Assembly (NCBI GenBank): GCA_903870275.1 | Contig: CAIQCK010000045.1 | Span: 1-64,000, forward strand | From: an uncultured bacterium | GTDB taxonomy: Bacteria; Verrucomicrobiota; Verrucomicrobiia; CAIQCK01 | Direction of reading: 5' to 3' | Length of the DNA stretch: 64,000 nt | In this document: piece after piece, positions 19,710-29,263 of the stretch | How positions within the stretch are numbered: position 1 is the first letter of the stretch | Layout: the number at the start of each line of letters is the position of its first letter | Made by a program: the position numbers and the translations under genes | The notes under the pieces: model-generated | Database searches by the model: none | What the model saw: the letters and a program-made list of their open reading frames with translations, nothing else | Told to the model about the DNA's origin: nothing

Positions 19710-22247
19710 ATGAAATGGTTTGTCGCGTTACTGGGTGTCGCAATCCTGTCAATCTCTGTGAATGCGGCGGTGTCCGAAGGTGAGAACCTGCTGGTCAATG
19801 GCAGCTTTGACGCCGAACAGGTTGCCTTTCCCGAATTCTGGAACCCGTCCTCGACCAAGAATGTGGTCTATCATCGCACTGGAGGCCCCGAGGGCAAGAA
19901 ACCTTGCATCGTCCTGCAAGGCGACGGAAGCAAGTCCGGTGGAATAAGCGTGCGCCAGCAGGGCATGACCTTGGTGGCCGGCGAAACATACAGGCTCAGC
20001 GCCTACATCAAGACCAAGGGCTTCAAAAGCCGCCATGCCGGCCTGGTTGTCCATAACGGCGGATGGGTTTCCGATGTCGGTTTCAAGGGACTCCCCGCCG
20101 ATTCCGAATGGACCTTCATGGAAAAAACCTTCACCCTATTCCCTTCCCGCGACAAGGAATACGGTCTGGCCATGTTTGCGAGCGATCTGACCGGCGAAAT
20201 CCTTTTTGCCGATCTCAAACTCGAAGCCATCAGCGAAGGGGCGCGCAAAGGCTCCACCTCGCAGATGTCCGTCATCGCCGGCCCCAGATTGGTTCCCTTC
20301 CAACCCCTGCTCAACCGAATCCCCCGGTCCAACCCGCAGTTGGTTTTCAAGTTCTTCGGAACCCTGCCAGAGAAACAGGAAGCCTACGAATGCCTCGCCA
20401 CCGTCGGCGGAGATCGCATCCCCCGGCAAACTGTCCCGCTCAAAGACGGGAAGATCCTCGTCAAACTCGCTGGACTCCCCTGCGGCGATTATTCGCTGAA
20501 AGCTGTCCTGCGTCACTGCGGAACACGCCAGACGGTTCTCGATGGCGCCTATTCCATCAGCATCATCGAAATCCCCAACATCAACCGCAGTACCATCAAG
20601 CCACTGAACAACCTGGTTGCCGAGGTCCTCAGCGTGCCGGTTCCAAACACACCGGCGCCGCAGACATTCACTTTCGTCAACCCCCGCGATGGCTGGATCT
20701 TCGTGGCCTTCACCACCGTCGCACCCACTCTAGGACTGACCGTCAAGATTGATGACCAGGATCCGGTGATCACTGCCACCACCGAGCGTCTGGAAGCCTT
20801 CCGCGAACTTCCCATGGGTGAGCACCGCATCACAGTCAGTGGCAACACCTCCGAGGCGCGCCTGCTCGTGCGCTCCGTCCCCGAGATTTTCGACTATCCC
20901 CCATGCGCGAACTCCCAGGTCAAGGAAAACGGCAGCTATGGCTGGGACTTCATGAAGAAGCATATCCTCTGCGCCGTGACCACCCTGAATGGCGGTGCTC
21001 TGCCGGGCGCAGCTCTCACCGAAGCCAAAGCCCGCGGCCTCAAGTGGCTGGCCAACTTCAACGTCGTTCCTTTGAACGATCCCGCCGATGTGCAGGACCG
21101 CATGGAAAAACACGCGGGCATGACCCAGCCGCAATACGACGGTTTCACCAGCGACGAACTCTTTTTCGGCCGCACCACCATCGAGAACTACACCAAAGCC
21201 CTGTGGCGACTGCGCAACCCCGAAAATCGTTCGGTTTATACCTGGATCGTCGGCAAACCCAGCATCGCCTCCCTGCATACGGACTTCATGTCCGCCGCCC
21301 TCAACGTCTCCAGAGGCCGCGGTCGGCTGCTGTTCGAAGCCTATTGCCATCCACAAGCCGACGAAAAAGCGGCTGCCGCCTATCTCGACGACATGATCGG
21401 TGAAACCCTGCGCCGCTTCAACGCCTTCTTTCCCAACGCCGCGGCGGGAACCGGGATCATCTTCGGTAATTTCAACCAGATTCCCATCATTTCCCTGGAG
21501 CACGATCCAGCGGTGGACTTCAAGTATTACCTGGACATGCAGGTCAACCTGATTGCCAACAGCCCGGATTTCGCAGGACTTGCCACCACGGGCTATTGGG
21601 GGACGTATTATGGCGACGAGGAGCTGGCACGCTGGTCCTTCAAGCTCATGCGCCACTATGCGGTTGAAGGCAATAGAGACATGCTGTCCGCCCGTTACGG
21701 TTTCAGCTATGCCCCCGGCTTCCTGGCGAATTGTGACTTTGAGGACGGCTTGAATCGCTGGGATTTGTCGCCTGCCGCCGAAGGCTCCATCCGCCCGGAC
21801 ACAATCGCCGGCTATGGCAAGAACAGCCAGGGCCGCTGGGGCGGCGGCAAGGCGGGCGACACAGTCTGTGTAATGACCCGGAACACCGGCAAACCGAACC
21901 GCATCAGCCAGACCGTGCATGGCCTGAAAGCCGGCAAAGCCTACTGCCTGCAGTTCGTCACCGCCGACCGCAAAGATGTCATCGGGAAAAATTACAATCC
22001 GCGCCGATACGGCATCCATGCGGAACTGGAAGGCGCTGATATCCTGGGTGACAAAAGTTTCGTCCACATCGACAGGCGCGACGCCGGCCGTTACAAGCAC
22101 AACGACAGCGTTGCCCAGATCAACCTCAACCGCATCATCTTCCGCGCCAAGTCCTCCACTCAAGTCATCGCCTTCAACGACGAAAAGGCTGTCCCGGGCG
22201 AAGAACTCATCATCAACTTCATTCAGTTGAAACCATATTTGGAGTGA
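19710..22247 (+). CDS. Secreted uncharacterised protein with two CBM-like (carbohydrate-binding) modules flanking a putative catalytic region
   Basis: MKWFVALLGVAILSISVNAA signal; GENLLVNGSFDAEQVAFPEFW and FLANCDFEDGLNRWDLSPAAEGSI are CBM4/9-like lead-ins; central region without a family I can name. Confidence 0.6.
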   Translation: MKWFVALLGVAILSISVNAAVSEGENLLVNGSFDAEQVAFPEFWNPSSTKNVVYHRTGGPEGKKPCIVLQGDGSKSGGISVRQQGMTLVAGETYRLSAYIKTKGFKSRHAGLVVHNGGWVSDVGFKGLPADSEWTFMEKTFTLFPSRDKEYGLAMFASDLTGEILFADLKLEAISEGARKGSTSQMSVIAGPRLVPFQPLLNRIPRSNPQLVFKFFGTLPEKQEAYECLATVGGDRIPRQTVPLKDGKILVKLAGLPCGDYSLKAVLRHCGTRQTVLDGAYSISIIEIPNINRSTIKPLNNLVAEVLSVPVPNTPAPQTFTFVNPRDGWIFVAFTTVAPTLGLTVKIDDQDPVITATTERLEAFRELPMGEHRITVSGNTSEARLLVRSVPEIFDYPPCANSQVKENGSYGWDFMKKHILCAVTTLNGGALPGAALTEAKARGLKWLANFNVVPLNDPADVQDRMEKHAGMTQPQYDGFTSDELFFGRTTIENYTKALWRLRNPENRSVYTWIVGKPSIASLHTDFMSAALNVSRGRGRLLFEAYCHPQADEKAAAAYLDDMIGETLRRFNAFFPNAAAGTGIIFGNFNQIPIISLEHDPAVDFKYYLDMQVNLIANSPDFAGLATTGYWGTYYGDEELARWSFKLMRHYAVEGNRDMLSARYGFSYAPGFLANCDFEDGLNRWDLSPAAEGSIRPDTIAGYGKNSQGRWGGGKAGDTVCVMTRNTGKPNRISQTVHGLKAGKAYCLQFVTADRKDVIGKNYNPRRYGIHAELEGADILGDKSFVHIDRRDAGRYKHNDSVAQINLNRIIFRAKSSTQVIAFNDEKAVPGEELIINFIQLKPYLE

Positions 22248-22263
22248 GTGAGATTCCCGACAC

Positions 22264-22437
22264 CCGCAGTGACCCGAACCGGGCCGGTTCATCGTGCATG
22301 TCAGCAAGGTCTTGCACGGCGTTCTGGAAATCCGGCTGGACGGCGAACTTGTCGTCGCTGGCAAGACTGCTGAGAAAAACGTCGCGATTGAAGTCCCCGC
22401 CGGCCGACACGAGATCGCATTATACCGGTTGTAGATT
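22264..22437 (+). pseudogene. C-terminal remnant of a carbohydrate-active-type beta domain
   Basis: Frame reads ...PEPGRFIVHVSKVLHGVLEIRLDGELVVAGKTAEKNVAIEVPAGRHEIALYRL* with no start codon or upstream domain; follows the 852-aa gene. Confidence 0.45.
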
Positions 22438-22451
22438 GAAACTGCACCATT

Positions 22452-22524
22452 ACTGTAGCGGCGGTCTATGACCGCCGGTCCTTGAATCGCCAACAATTCG
22501 GCGGTCATAGACCGCCGCTACAGT
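22452..22524. repeat. Perfect 25-bp inverted repeat with 23-nt loop (MITE/REP-like)
   Basis: Left arm actgtagcggcggtctatgaccgcc (22452-22476), right arm ggcggtcatagaccgccgctacagt (22500-22524); exact reverse complements. Confidence 0.92.
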
Positions 22525-22537
22525 GCAAAGGCAAACT

Positions 22538-22858
22538 CTAAATGGTATAAGCTCCCCCACAGCGTTTGACCAGCGCCTGCCGCAGCGTGCGCGGCACGAC
22601 GAGGAGATCATACGTGACGACCACCAGTCGCGCGCCCGCCGTGTCCTCGACCGCCAGTGCCTTCGCAAACAAATCCTGCGCGCCGCCCTGCGACGCGTTG
22701 GTGCGCGCTGCGTAGCCGGCCATCCACATGCTTTTCTGCGGCGTGATTTTCACTGCCGCCGCGCCAACCTACCAGACCGTGTTTGTTTCGGTGGCAGCAC
22801 CCAAACCGCTCGCCGATGCGAAACACAACAAGATCGCCAACCACAGAGTTGGTTTCAT
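22538..22858 (-). pseudogene. Truncated neutral/alkaline ceramidase-like N-terminal fragment with in-frame stop
   Basis: Minus frame from 22858: MKPTLWLAILLCFASASGLGAATETNTVW*VGAAAVKITPQKSMWMAGYAARTNASQGGAQDLFAKALAVEDTAGARLVVVTYDLLVVPRTLRQALVKRCGGAYTI*; TAG at 22769-22771; ends about 15 bp from the inverted repeat. Confidence 0.75.
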
Positions 22859-23361
22859 AAGCATCTATCCTCGAATGTTATTTTGTTCTGCCGTCGCTGC
22901 CTCGACCCGATAGAGATGGCCCTTCGTTCGCAGAATCGAAGCAAGCACCCGCTTATGTCCGTCGGCATCGGTTGGTGGTTTGTTGAGGGACATGATTGTG
23001 CGCCTCTAACCAAGAAACATCTTACCCAATACATCCGTGAATTGCGTCTGCGCAAGCCGCGATTTGTCGAAAAGCTATTGTCGAATCAACGAACACGAGC
23101 ATGATCTCCCAACTGATCCTGCGGTCAACTGTTGCTGATCGCGGACACTGGACACACACCAAGTAAAAAAAGAAAACGCGGATCAGAATTCCCGGGCTGC
23201 TACTGCACTAGAGCGGATTAAACAATAGTGTAGCCATAAAATGCTCAAAACATCCCGAAAATGCGGGTTTTCGACGGCTACAGGGATGATGAAAACGCAC
23301 TAGCAGCATCCAGTGTTGAAACTTTGGGCCGGCCGATTAAGCTATAAGCGTGCAGTTCGGA

Positions 23362-25131
23362 ATGAAACGTCGAATCACCATTTTGACCGCAGTCGTGCTG
23401 GGAACGGTGCTGCTGGATTGGGCGGCTGCGAACCGGATCTTCTGGTCGAGCTATGATGGCGTCGCCGCGCTGCTGCGGGAACCGGAGCGGTTGCACGGGC
23501 AGTATGTGAAGTTGGAGGCGCGCGAGCTTGTGCCGAAGCAGAAGATGGTCGGTAGTGTGGAGCTTTTTGCGGGGGCAGACTTCCCCATATTTCGGCTGGT
23601 GGTGAATTACGACAACCACTTCTTCGAGTTGAGTTCCGGCGGTGAAACCCATATTTCCGCTCCTGAGACGAAGGCTCATTTTGCGGGCGGGGCTTGCGAT
23701 TTTGCCGAGAGCCGCCGCGCTCTTGCGAGCGTGGCCGATGCGTTATCAGGCATGACGCCATGGAAGCGGTTCGCGGCGGGATTGTGGCTGCATCCATTGG
23801 TGATCGGCGTGACGAATGCGCAAGGCGAAAGGTGCTGGGATATTCGATTCGCCGACGGATACGCCAAGGTGGCGTGCAGCGATCTGTTGCTGCGCGAGGT
23901 CCGGCATGGGAAATGGTTTCTTGTTTTTCATCGCGAGCCACTTAGCAACTCCGCGCTAGCGGCTGGCCCGACGGGCACACTGAAACCGCCAGCGCGTGTC
24001 GAGGCAACCGACATGGACCGCAGCCTCGCCGCGGTGCTGCGCCTCCTGACGCTTCAACTGGTTGAGGTGCCGCGCGACGCCGACGCATTGCAGCGCGAGG
24101 GCAACGGTTCACTCGAAATCAGAAACGGCCGGCGCGTGCTGCGGCTGCGCGGCAAGCCTTACGACATCGGCCTGCAACACGGCCGGTTGTTGGCGCCGAA
24201 CATCAAGCGGCTTTGTGAACGCGTCATCTACGGTGTTGGGTTCTACTACTCCATTGAGAAGGGCCAATGGTTCCTCGATGAAGCGGCCAAACTCGTCGAG
24301 CGGCAGCGACCGTTCATCGCGCCGGAGTATTTCGATGAAATGCGCGGGTTGGCTGACGGCGCGAGACTGCCGCTGGCAATGGTGCAGGTGGCCAACATCT
24401 TTCCCGAGTTCTTCCATTGCAGCGGCGCGGCGGTTTTCGGCAAGGCGACGCGTGGTGGCACGTTGTTACACGCGCGTGTGCTCGATTACATGACGAAGGC
24501 CGGCTTGCAGGACGAGGCAGTGACGATGGCCGTCGAGCGCGAGGGCGCGCGGCGGTTCGTCAACGTCAGCTACGCGGGCTTCATCGGCAGTGTCACGGGC
24601 ATGAACGAAAAGCAAGTGGCGATCGGCGAGATGGGCGGCCGCGGCGAGGGTAACTGGGATGGCACGCCGATGGCGCAATTGTTGCGCGGCGCGCTGGAGA
24701 ATTGCGACACGCTGGAAGAGGCGCTCGATTACATGCGCCACCGACCGCGGACGTGCGAATATTACTACGTCATTAGCGATGGCAAATCGCGCACGGCGCG
24801 CGGCGTGGCGGCGACACCGGAGAAATTTCAGGTCCTCAAGCCCGCCGAGGCAGTGCCGTTGCTGCCGGAGCCGGTAGAGGACGCGGTGCTGCTGAGCGCG
24901 GGTGACAACTACAAGCTGCTGGTCAAACGCGTGCGCGAGTTGCACGGCCGGATCGGTCCGGAGGAAATGCAGCGCATCATCGCCCGCGGCGTGGCAAGGG
25001 GATCGAACCTGCACGACGCGATTTTTGAGCCGCCAACGCTGACGTTGTGGATTGCCAACGCGTCGCGCCATCGTCTGGCGTGCGACGAACCGTTCGTGAA
25101 ATACACATGGGGTGAGCTGTTCCCGCGATGA
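23362..25131 (+). CDS. C45-family peptidase / acyl-CoA:6-APA acyltransferase-like Ntn hydrolase with extra N-terminal domain
   Basis: GKPYDIGLQHGRLLAPNIKRL, FDEMRGLADGA, FHCSGAAVFGKATRGGTLLHARVLDYM (candidate Cys nucleophile), TGMNEKQVAIGEMGGRGEGNWDGTPMAQLLRGALENCDTLEEAL. Confidence 0.78.
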   Translation: MKRRITILTAVVLGTVLLDWAAANRIFWSSYDGVAALLREPERLHGQYVKLEARELVPKQKMVGSVELFAGADFPIFRLVVNYDNHFFELSSGGETHISAPETKAHFAGGACDFAESRRALASVADALSGMTPWKRFAAGLWLHPLVIGVTNAQGERCWDIRFADGYAKVACSDLLLREVRHGKWFLVFHREPLSNSALAAGPTGTLKPPARVEATDMDRSLAAVLRLLTLQLVEVPRDADALQREGNGSLEIRNGRRVLRLRGKPYDIGLQHGRLLAPNIKRLCERVIYGVGFYYSIEKGQWFLDEAAKLVERQRPFIAPEYFDEMRGLADGARLPLAMVQVANIFPEFFHCSGAAVFGKATRGGTLLHARVLDYMTKAGLQDEAVTMAVEREGARRFVNVSYAGFIGSVTGMNEKQVAIGEMGGRGEGNWDGTPMAQLLRGALENCDTLEEALDYMRHRPRTCEYYYVISDGKSRTARGVAATPEKFQVLKPAEAVPLLPEPVEDAVLLSAGDNYKLLVKRVRELHGRIGPEEMQRIIARGVARGSNLHDAIFEPPTLTLWIANASRHRLACDEPFVKYTWGELFPR

Positions 25132-25164
25132 TGATGATGACCGTGCGTGTGCTAACCTGACAAT

Positions 25165-25308
25165 CGCTGAACATGACTGGCTGCCTGGAGATGTTCGCTC
25201 TTGGAATTCCGGCAACCGGCAAGAGCATGCTCGCCAAACGCCTCATCACCATCCTGCCGCCGCCGGTGCACAAAGTCAAAGCCGCCCCGACGCGATTACG
25301 TGGGACGC
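25165..25308 (+). pseudogene. Fragment resembling the Walker-A region of a ComM/YifB-type Mg-chelatase ATPase
   Basis: Reading frame CLEMFALGIPATGKSMLAKRLITILPPPVH resembles (H)NxLLxGPPGxGKSMLAKRLPxILPP; no remainder of the gene nearby. Confidence 0.45.
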
Positions 25309-25372
25309 GCATCAGAAAATAAACGCGCGGCAGCGACACGCCACACAATCATGCCGCACATGCCGGGAAGAT

Positions 25373-26536
25373 TCATCGGCCGCGAACCCGTGCGCGGTAT
25401 TCCCGTGGCGTCATCTTCGTGGCGCGTTTGAACGCGCAGGCCAGATATTCGCGCGACTGGAAACCGGAGGCGTCGGCCACGTCAGGAACAGGCATGTTGG
25501 TGTCGGCGAGCAGTTGCTTGGCGCGTTCAAGGTGCACCCGCCGGATCTCCTCGGCGGGGCTTCGCTCCAGTGTTTGCTGGAAGCGGCGTTCCAGACTGCT
25601 GCGAGACATGGGCACCGCGCGCAGGATATCGCTCACCTGGATCGGTTCGGCGGCATGGCTGCGGATGAAACCAATGGCCTGCGCGAGATTCCGATCATGG
25701 ATGGCCAGGGTGTTGGTGGACTGCCGCACAACCACCCGGGTTGGCTTGATTAAAATAGGTGCGACCGGTGGGCGCGCCCCCTTCAACAGGCGGTCGAGCA
25801 AGGCTGCGGCTTCATATCCGATGCGTTCGGACGTCAACGCAACGCCTGAAAGGGGCGGATTGCAGGTTTCGCACAACAGAACGTCTTCATCGCCGCCGAG
25901 CACAGCGACTTGTTCGGGGACAAGAAAGCCCAGCTCGTGGCAGGCGTTGAGCACCTCGCGCCCGCGTTCGCTGGTCCAGGTGAGAATGGCGACCGGCTTG
26001 GGCAGCGACTTAAGCCACTGTTGAAGATCCTTTTGCCGTTTGCGCCAGGTGGCGTTGGGTCCTGCGCGGCGGTGTGCCGCGAGAAGCGAGCAACTGCGGC
26101 CCGCTTCGGCCAGCGTTTGCGCAAAGCTTTCGTAGTGAACCTCGACATACGACAAGCCCAGTGGAGCGAAGTAACCGAAGTTGCGGAAGCCCTGATCCAA
26201 AAGGTGCTCCACCGCCAACCGCGCCGCCACGCGAAGATCGGCCGTGGCTGTGGGAAAGTCCACGCCCGGAATTCTGGCCGCCGAAACATTGACAACGATG
26301 GCCCGTGACGCGGTGAGATGCCGGGCCAGCGAGCGATCAGCCACCCGGGCAATGATGCCATCGCCGCGCCAGCCGGGGGGCAGGCGGCCGGGAGCGTGTT
26401 GACACCGTTGCTCCAGCCAGAGGTCCCATCCGCCTTGCTGTTGAGCGTAGCGTGCGACACCGCGGATTATTCTTCGCCCCCAATCCGTTGCCGTGTCTAT
26501 CAGCAGGGCGATTTGCGGGCATTTGCGAGCGAGCAT
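25373..26536 (-). CDS. XylR-like transcriptional regulator (LacI-type sensor domain + AraC HTH)
   Basis: Periplasmic-binding-like region (VAVLGGDEDVLLCETCNPPLSGVALTSERIGYEAAALLDRLL) fused to AraC HTH (IQVSDILRAVPMSRSSLERRFQQTLERSPAEEIRRVHLERAKQLLADTNMPVPDVADASGFQSREYLACAFKRATKMTPREYR). Confidence 0.93.
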   Translation of the reverse strand: MLARKCPQIALLIDTATDWGRRIIRGVARYAQQQGGWDLWLEQRCQHAPGRLPPGWRGDGIIARVADRSLARHLTASRAIVVNVSAARIPGVDFPTATADLRVAARLAVEHLLDQGFRNFGYFAPLGLSYVEVHYESFAQTLAEAGRSCSLLAAHRRAGPNATWRKRQKDLQQWLKSLPKPVAILTWTSERGREVLNACHELGFLVPEQVAVLGGDEDVLLCETCNPPLSGVALTSERIGYEAAALLDRLLKGARPPVAPILIKPTRVVVRQSTNTLAIHDRNLAQAIGFIRSHAAEPIQVSDILRAVPMSRSSLERRFQQTLERSPAEEIRRVHLERAKQLLADTNMPVPDVADASGFQSREYLACAFKRATKMTPREYRARVRGR

Positions 26537-26695
26537 CGGTTCGTCTTTCTCCGTCAGTCACGGTGTTGTAAATGGTGACGCAAAATCTTACAAAGTTTAC
26601 GCGTCCTTGTATTGACCGCAAGGTGTATTTTGCGATAGCAATCGCCGTGACGGAAGCGTTCAACTGCACAAAACGCAGACAGGAGAAAAACCACC
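26537..26695. promoter_or_regulatory. Divergent intergenic region between the XylR-like regulator and the catabolic cluster; probable promoter/operator region
   Basis: Only non-coding gap between the divergently oriented regulator and first cluster gene; no operator defined from sequence alone. Confidence 0.45.
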
Positions 26696-27961
26696 ATGCA
26701 AAACCGCAGAGAATTCATCCAGTCGGCGGCGTCGCTCTCGGCCGCCATGGCGGCGGCGCCGTCGGTCGTGACCGGCCAGGGCGCACCGAGGCTCTTCAAG
26801 GTGGGCATGATCGGATCGGGCCGCCGCGCGTGCGCCGCGTTCGCGAACCTCCGGATCGCCGCGAAATCGCTCAACGTCGAGGTCCGGCTCATGGCCACAG
26901 CCGACTACTTCCTCGACCAGGCGCAGGCCGCGGCCAAAAAATACGGCGCCGATGAGAAGTTCGCCTTCGGCGGCGGCGCCAGTTACAAGAAGCTGCTGGA
27001 GACCGATTGTGAGCTTGTGATCCTGGCCGCGCCGCCGGCGTTTCGGCCCGTGCATGTCGCGGCGGCAGTGGCGGCGGGCAAGCACATCTTTGCGGAGAAG
27101 CCCGTGGCCGTTGATCCGCCGGGCATCCGCCAGTTTCTGGCGGCGGCCGCGTCGGCGAAGGCCAGGAAGCTTGCGTTGGTGGCCGGCACGCAGCGGCGGC
27201 ACCAGGCCAGTTATCTGCGCCAGGCTCTTGCGTTGCAAAAAGGACAACTCGGAAAAATCCTGAGCGGCACAGTTTATTGGTGCCAGGCTCGCGGCAGCAT
27301 TCGGCCGCGACGCCCAACCGACACGAACGCCGGTTATATGGCCAACAACTGGATGAACTGGGCTGAGATGTCCGGTGACCACATCGTCGAGCAACACGTG
27401 CACAACCTTGATGTCGCCAACTGGTTCATCGGACGGCCGCCGCTGACGGCCATCGGGGTTGGCGCGCGCCTGCGGCGACCGACCGGCAATCAGTATGATT
27501 TTTTCAGCGTGGACTACGATTACGGCGAGGGCGTGCACATCCACAGCCTGAGTCGCCAGATTCCGGGGTGTTATGATCGCGTGGGCGAGTTTCTCACCAC
27601 GGACGCGGCGGAGATTCTCGGTGGCGGCAAAGTGCGCCGCTTCGACGGCAAAGAAGTGGCCTTTGAAGAGGTTGGACATGAGGGCAGTCCCTACGATCTG
27701 GAACACGCCGATATGCTGAAAAGCATTCTCGATGGCAACGTGCTGAACGAGGGTGAGAGCGTAGCCACCTCCACCGCGACGGCGATCATGGGGCGCATTT
27801 CCGCTTACACCGGTCAGATTGTGCGGCTCTCGGACTTGCTCACGCAGACGGAGTCGCCATTCTATAACCTCGCCTTCAAACCCGCCGCGGCGGATTTCGA
27901 GGGCACGGAGGACATTGTCCTGCCGACGGAAAACAAGGCGCCCGTCCCCGGCAAAGACTAG
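26696..27961 (+). CDS. Gfo/Idh/MocA-family oxidoreductase with Tat-like leader
   Basis: MQNRREFIQSAASLSAAMAAAP; FKVGMIGSGRRACAAFANL; GKHIFAEKPVAVDPPGIRQFL; QRRHQASY. Confidence 0.92.
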   Translation: MQNRREFIQSAASLSAAMAAAPSVVTGQGAPRLFKVGMIGSGRRACAAFANLRIAAKSLNVEVRLMATADYFLDQAQAAAKKYGADEKFAFGGGASYKKLLETDCELVILAAPPAFRPVHVAAAVAAGKHIFAEKPVAVDPPGIRQFLAAAASAKARKLALVAGTQRRHQASYLRQALALQKGQLGKILSGTVYWCQARGSIRPRRPTDTNAGYMANNWMNWAEMSGDHIVEQHVHNLDVANWFIGRPPLTAIGVGARLRRPTGNQYDFFSVDYDYGEGVHIHSLSRQIPGCYDRVGEFLTTDAAEILGGGKVRRFDGKEVAFEEVGHEGSPYDLEHADMLKSILDGNVLNEGESVATSTATAIMGRISAYTGQIVRLSDLLTQTESPFYNLAFKPAAADFEGTEDIVLPTENKAPVPGKD

Positions 27962-27991
27962 CGCCATGCAGGCAAGGAAAGAGCCGACGAA

Positions 27992-29263
27992 ATGACAAAG
28001 AAGGAGTTTCTTCCTTACAAGTGGGAACTGATCGTCCTGCTCTGGTTCGCGTTCTTCTTCAACCAGGCCGACCGGCAGGCCTACAACGTCGTGCTGCCGT
28101 TGTTGTCCGCCGACCTGAAACTAAGCCCGGTCCAGGCGGGATTGGTCGCTTCAATCTTCCTTTGGTGTTATGCGCTGCTGGTGCCGGTGGCCGGCTACCT
28201 GGGTGACATCTACCGGCGCAAATGGATTGTGTTTTGGAGCCTGTTGGTTTGGAGCGCCGGTACCATCCTGTCCGGCGCGACCACGGGTCTGGCGAGCCTG
28301 GTTGTTTTTCGCAGCCTCGCCACCGGCGGCGGCGAGGCGTTCTACTTTCCGTCGGCTAATTCCCTCATCGGCCAGTATCACCACAAGACACGGGCGATGG
28401 CCATGTCCATCCACCAGACGGCGATTTATGTGGGACTGATCTCGAGCGGATTCATCGCGGGCTGGATAGGCGAACACTTTGGCTGGCGAATGACGTTTTA
28501 CTTCTTCGGCGCCGCGGGCGTCGTGCTGGCGCTGATCATCATGGTGCGGCTGAAAGATGTCGGCCTTACGGAGGAAGCCACCGCGCAAACGAAGCAGGAA
28601 CGAATACCGTTGTCGGTTGTCTTGAAAGCCATCGCCGGCAAGCCGACAGTGTGGGCCTTGTGGCTGGCGTTCAGCTTGTTCCTGTTTGCCGGCATCGGTT
28701 ACATCACATGGATGCCGTCGTTTCTCCACGAGAAGTTCAAGCTGTCGCTGTCCGATGCGGGCTTCTCTTCCATGTTCTATCATCACGCGGCCGCCATGAT
28801 CGGCGTGCTGCTGGGCGGCAAGGTCTCGGATGTTCTGGCAACGCACCGGCGCACGGTGCGGCTGGAGGTGCAATGCATTGGCCTGTTTCTGGGCGCGCCG
28901 TTCATCTGCCTGATGGGTCTCACGGACAACCTGCTCCTTTGCTACGCCGCGCTGGCTGGATTCGGGTTTTTCCGGGGGATTTATGATTCGAATCCCTACG
29001 CCGCGCTCTTTGACGTCATCGAGCCCCGGTTCCGGGCTTCCGCGGTTGGCATCATGCTGGCGGTGGTTTTCTTTGTCAGCGCCTTCGCGCCGGTGGTGTT
29101 GGGCTGGGCAAAATCCACCATCGGCCTGACGGCGGGGCTGGCTTCGCTGTCGCTGGCATATTTCATCGCGGGACTCATCGTTCTGGTGGCGGCGAAAACA
29201 ACTTTCCCCCGCGATTACTACGACGAGACTCAAGCCGACGGCTCGCAGCCGACCGCGAAATGA
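27992..29263 (+). CDS. MFS transporter
   Basis: Multiple TM helices; FFFNQADRQAYNVVLPLLSADLKLSPVQAGLVASIFLWCYALLVPVAGYLGDIYRRKW. Confidence 0.93.
   Translation: MTKKEFLPYKWELIVLLWFAFFFNQADRQAYNVVLPLLSADLKLSPVQAGLVASIFLWCYALLVPVAGYLGDIYRRKWIVFWSLLVWSAGTILSGATTGLASLVVFRSLATGGGEAFYFPSANSLIGQYHHKTRAMAMSIHQTAIYVGLISSGFIAGWIGEHFGWRMTFYFFGAAGVVLALIIMVRLKDVGLTEEATAQTKQERIPLSVVLKAIAGKPTVWALWLAFSLFLFAGIGYITWMPSFLHEKFKLSLSDAGFSSMFYHHAAAMIGVLLGGKVSDVLATHRRTVRLEVQCIGLFLGAPFICLMGLTDNLLLCYAALAGFGFFRGIYDSNPYAALFDVIEPRFRASAVGIMLAVVFFVSAFAPVVLGWAKSTIGLTAGLASLSLAYFIAGLIVLVAAKTTFPRDYYDETQADGSQPTAK

Noticed and set aside
20730-22508. 592-aa minus-strand ORF opposite the 852-aa secreted protein
   Set aside because: The plus-strand protein has signal peptide and CBM-like modules; the antisense ORF has no recognisable domain.
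22917-23104. Small plus-strand ORF ...KKHLTQYIRELRLRKPRFVEKLLSNQRTRA
   Set aside because: No recognisable domain and it lies in a decayed region; cannot be supported as a gene.
23225-23282. Short inverted motif gtagcc...ggctac with internal cccg/cggg
   Set aside because: Stems are short and interrupted, and position gives no clear link to a transcript end; not strong enough to call a terminator.
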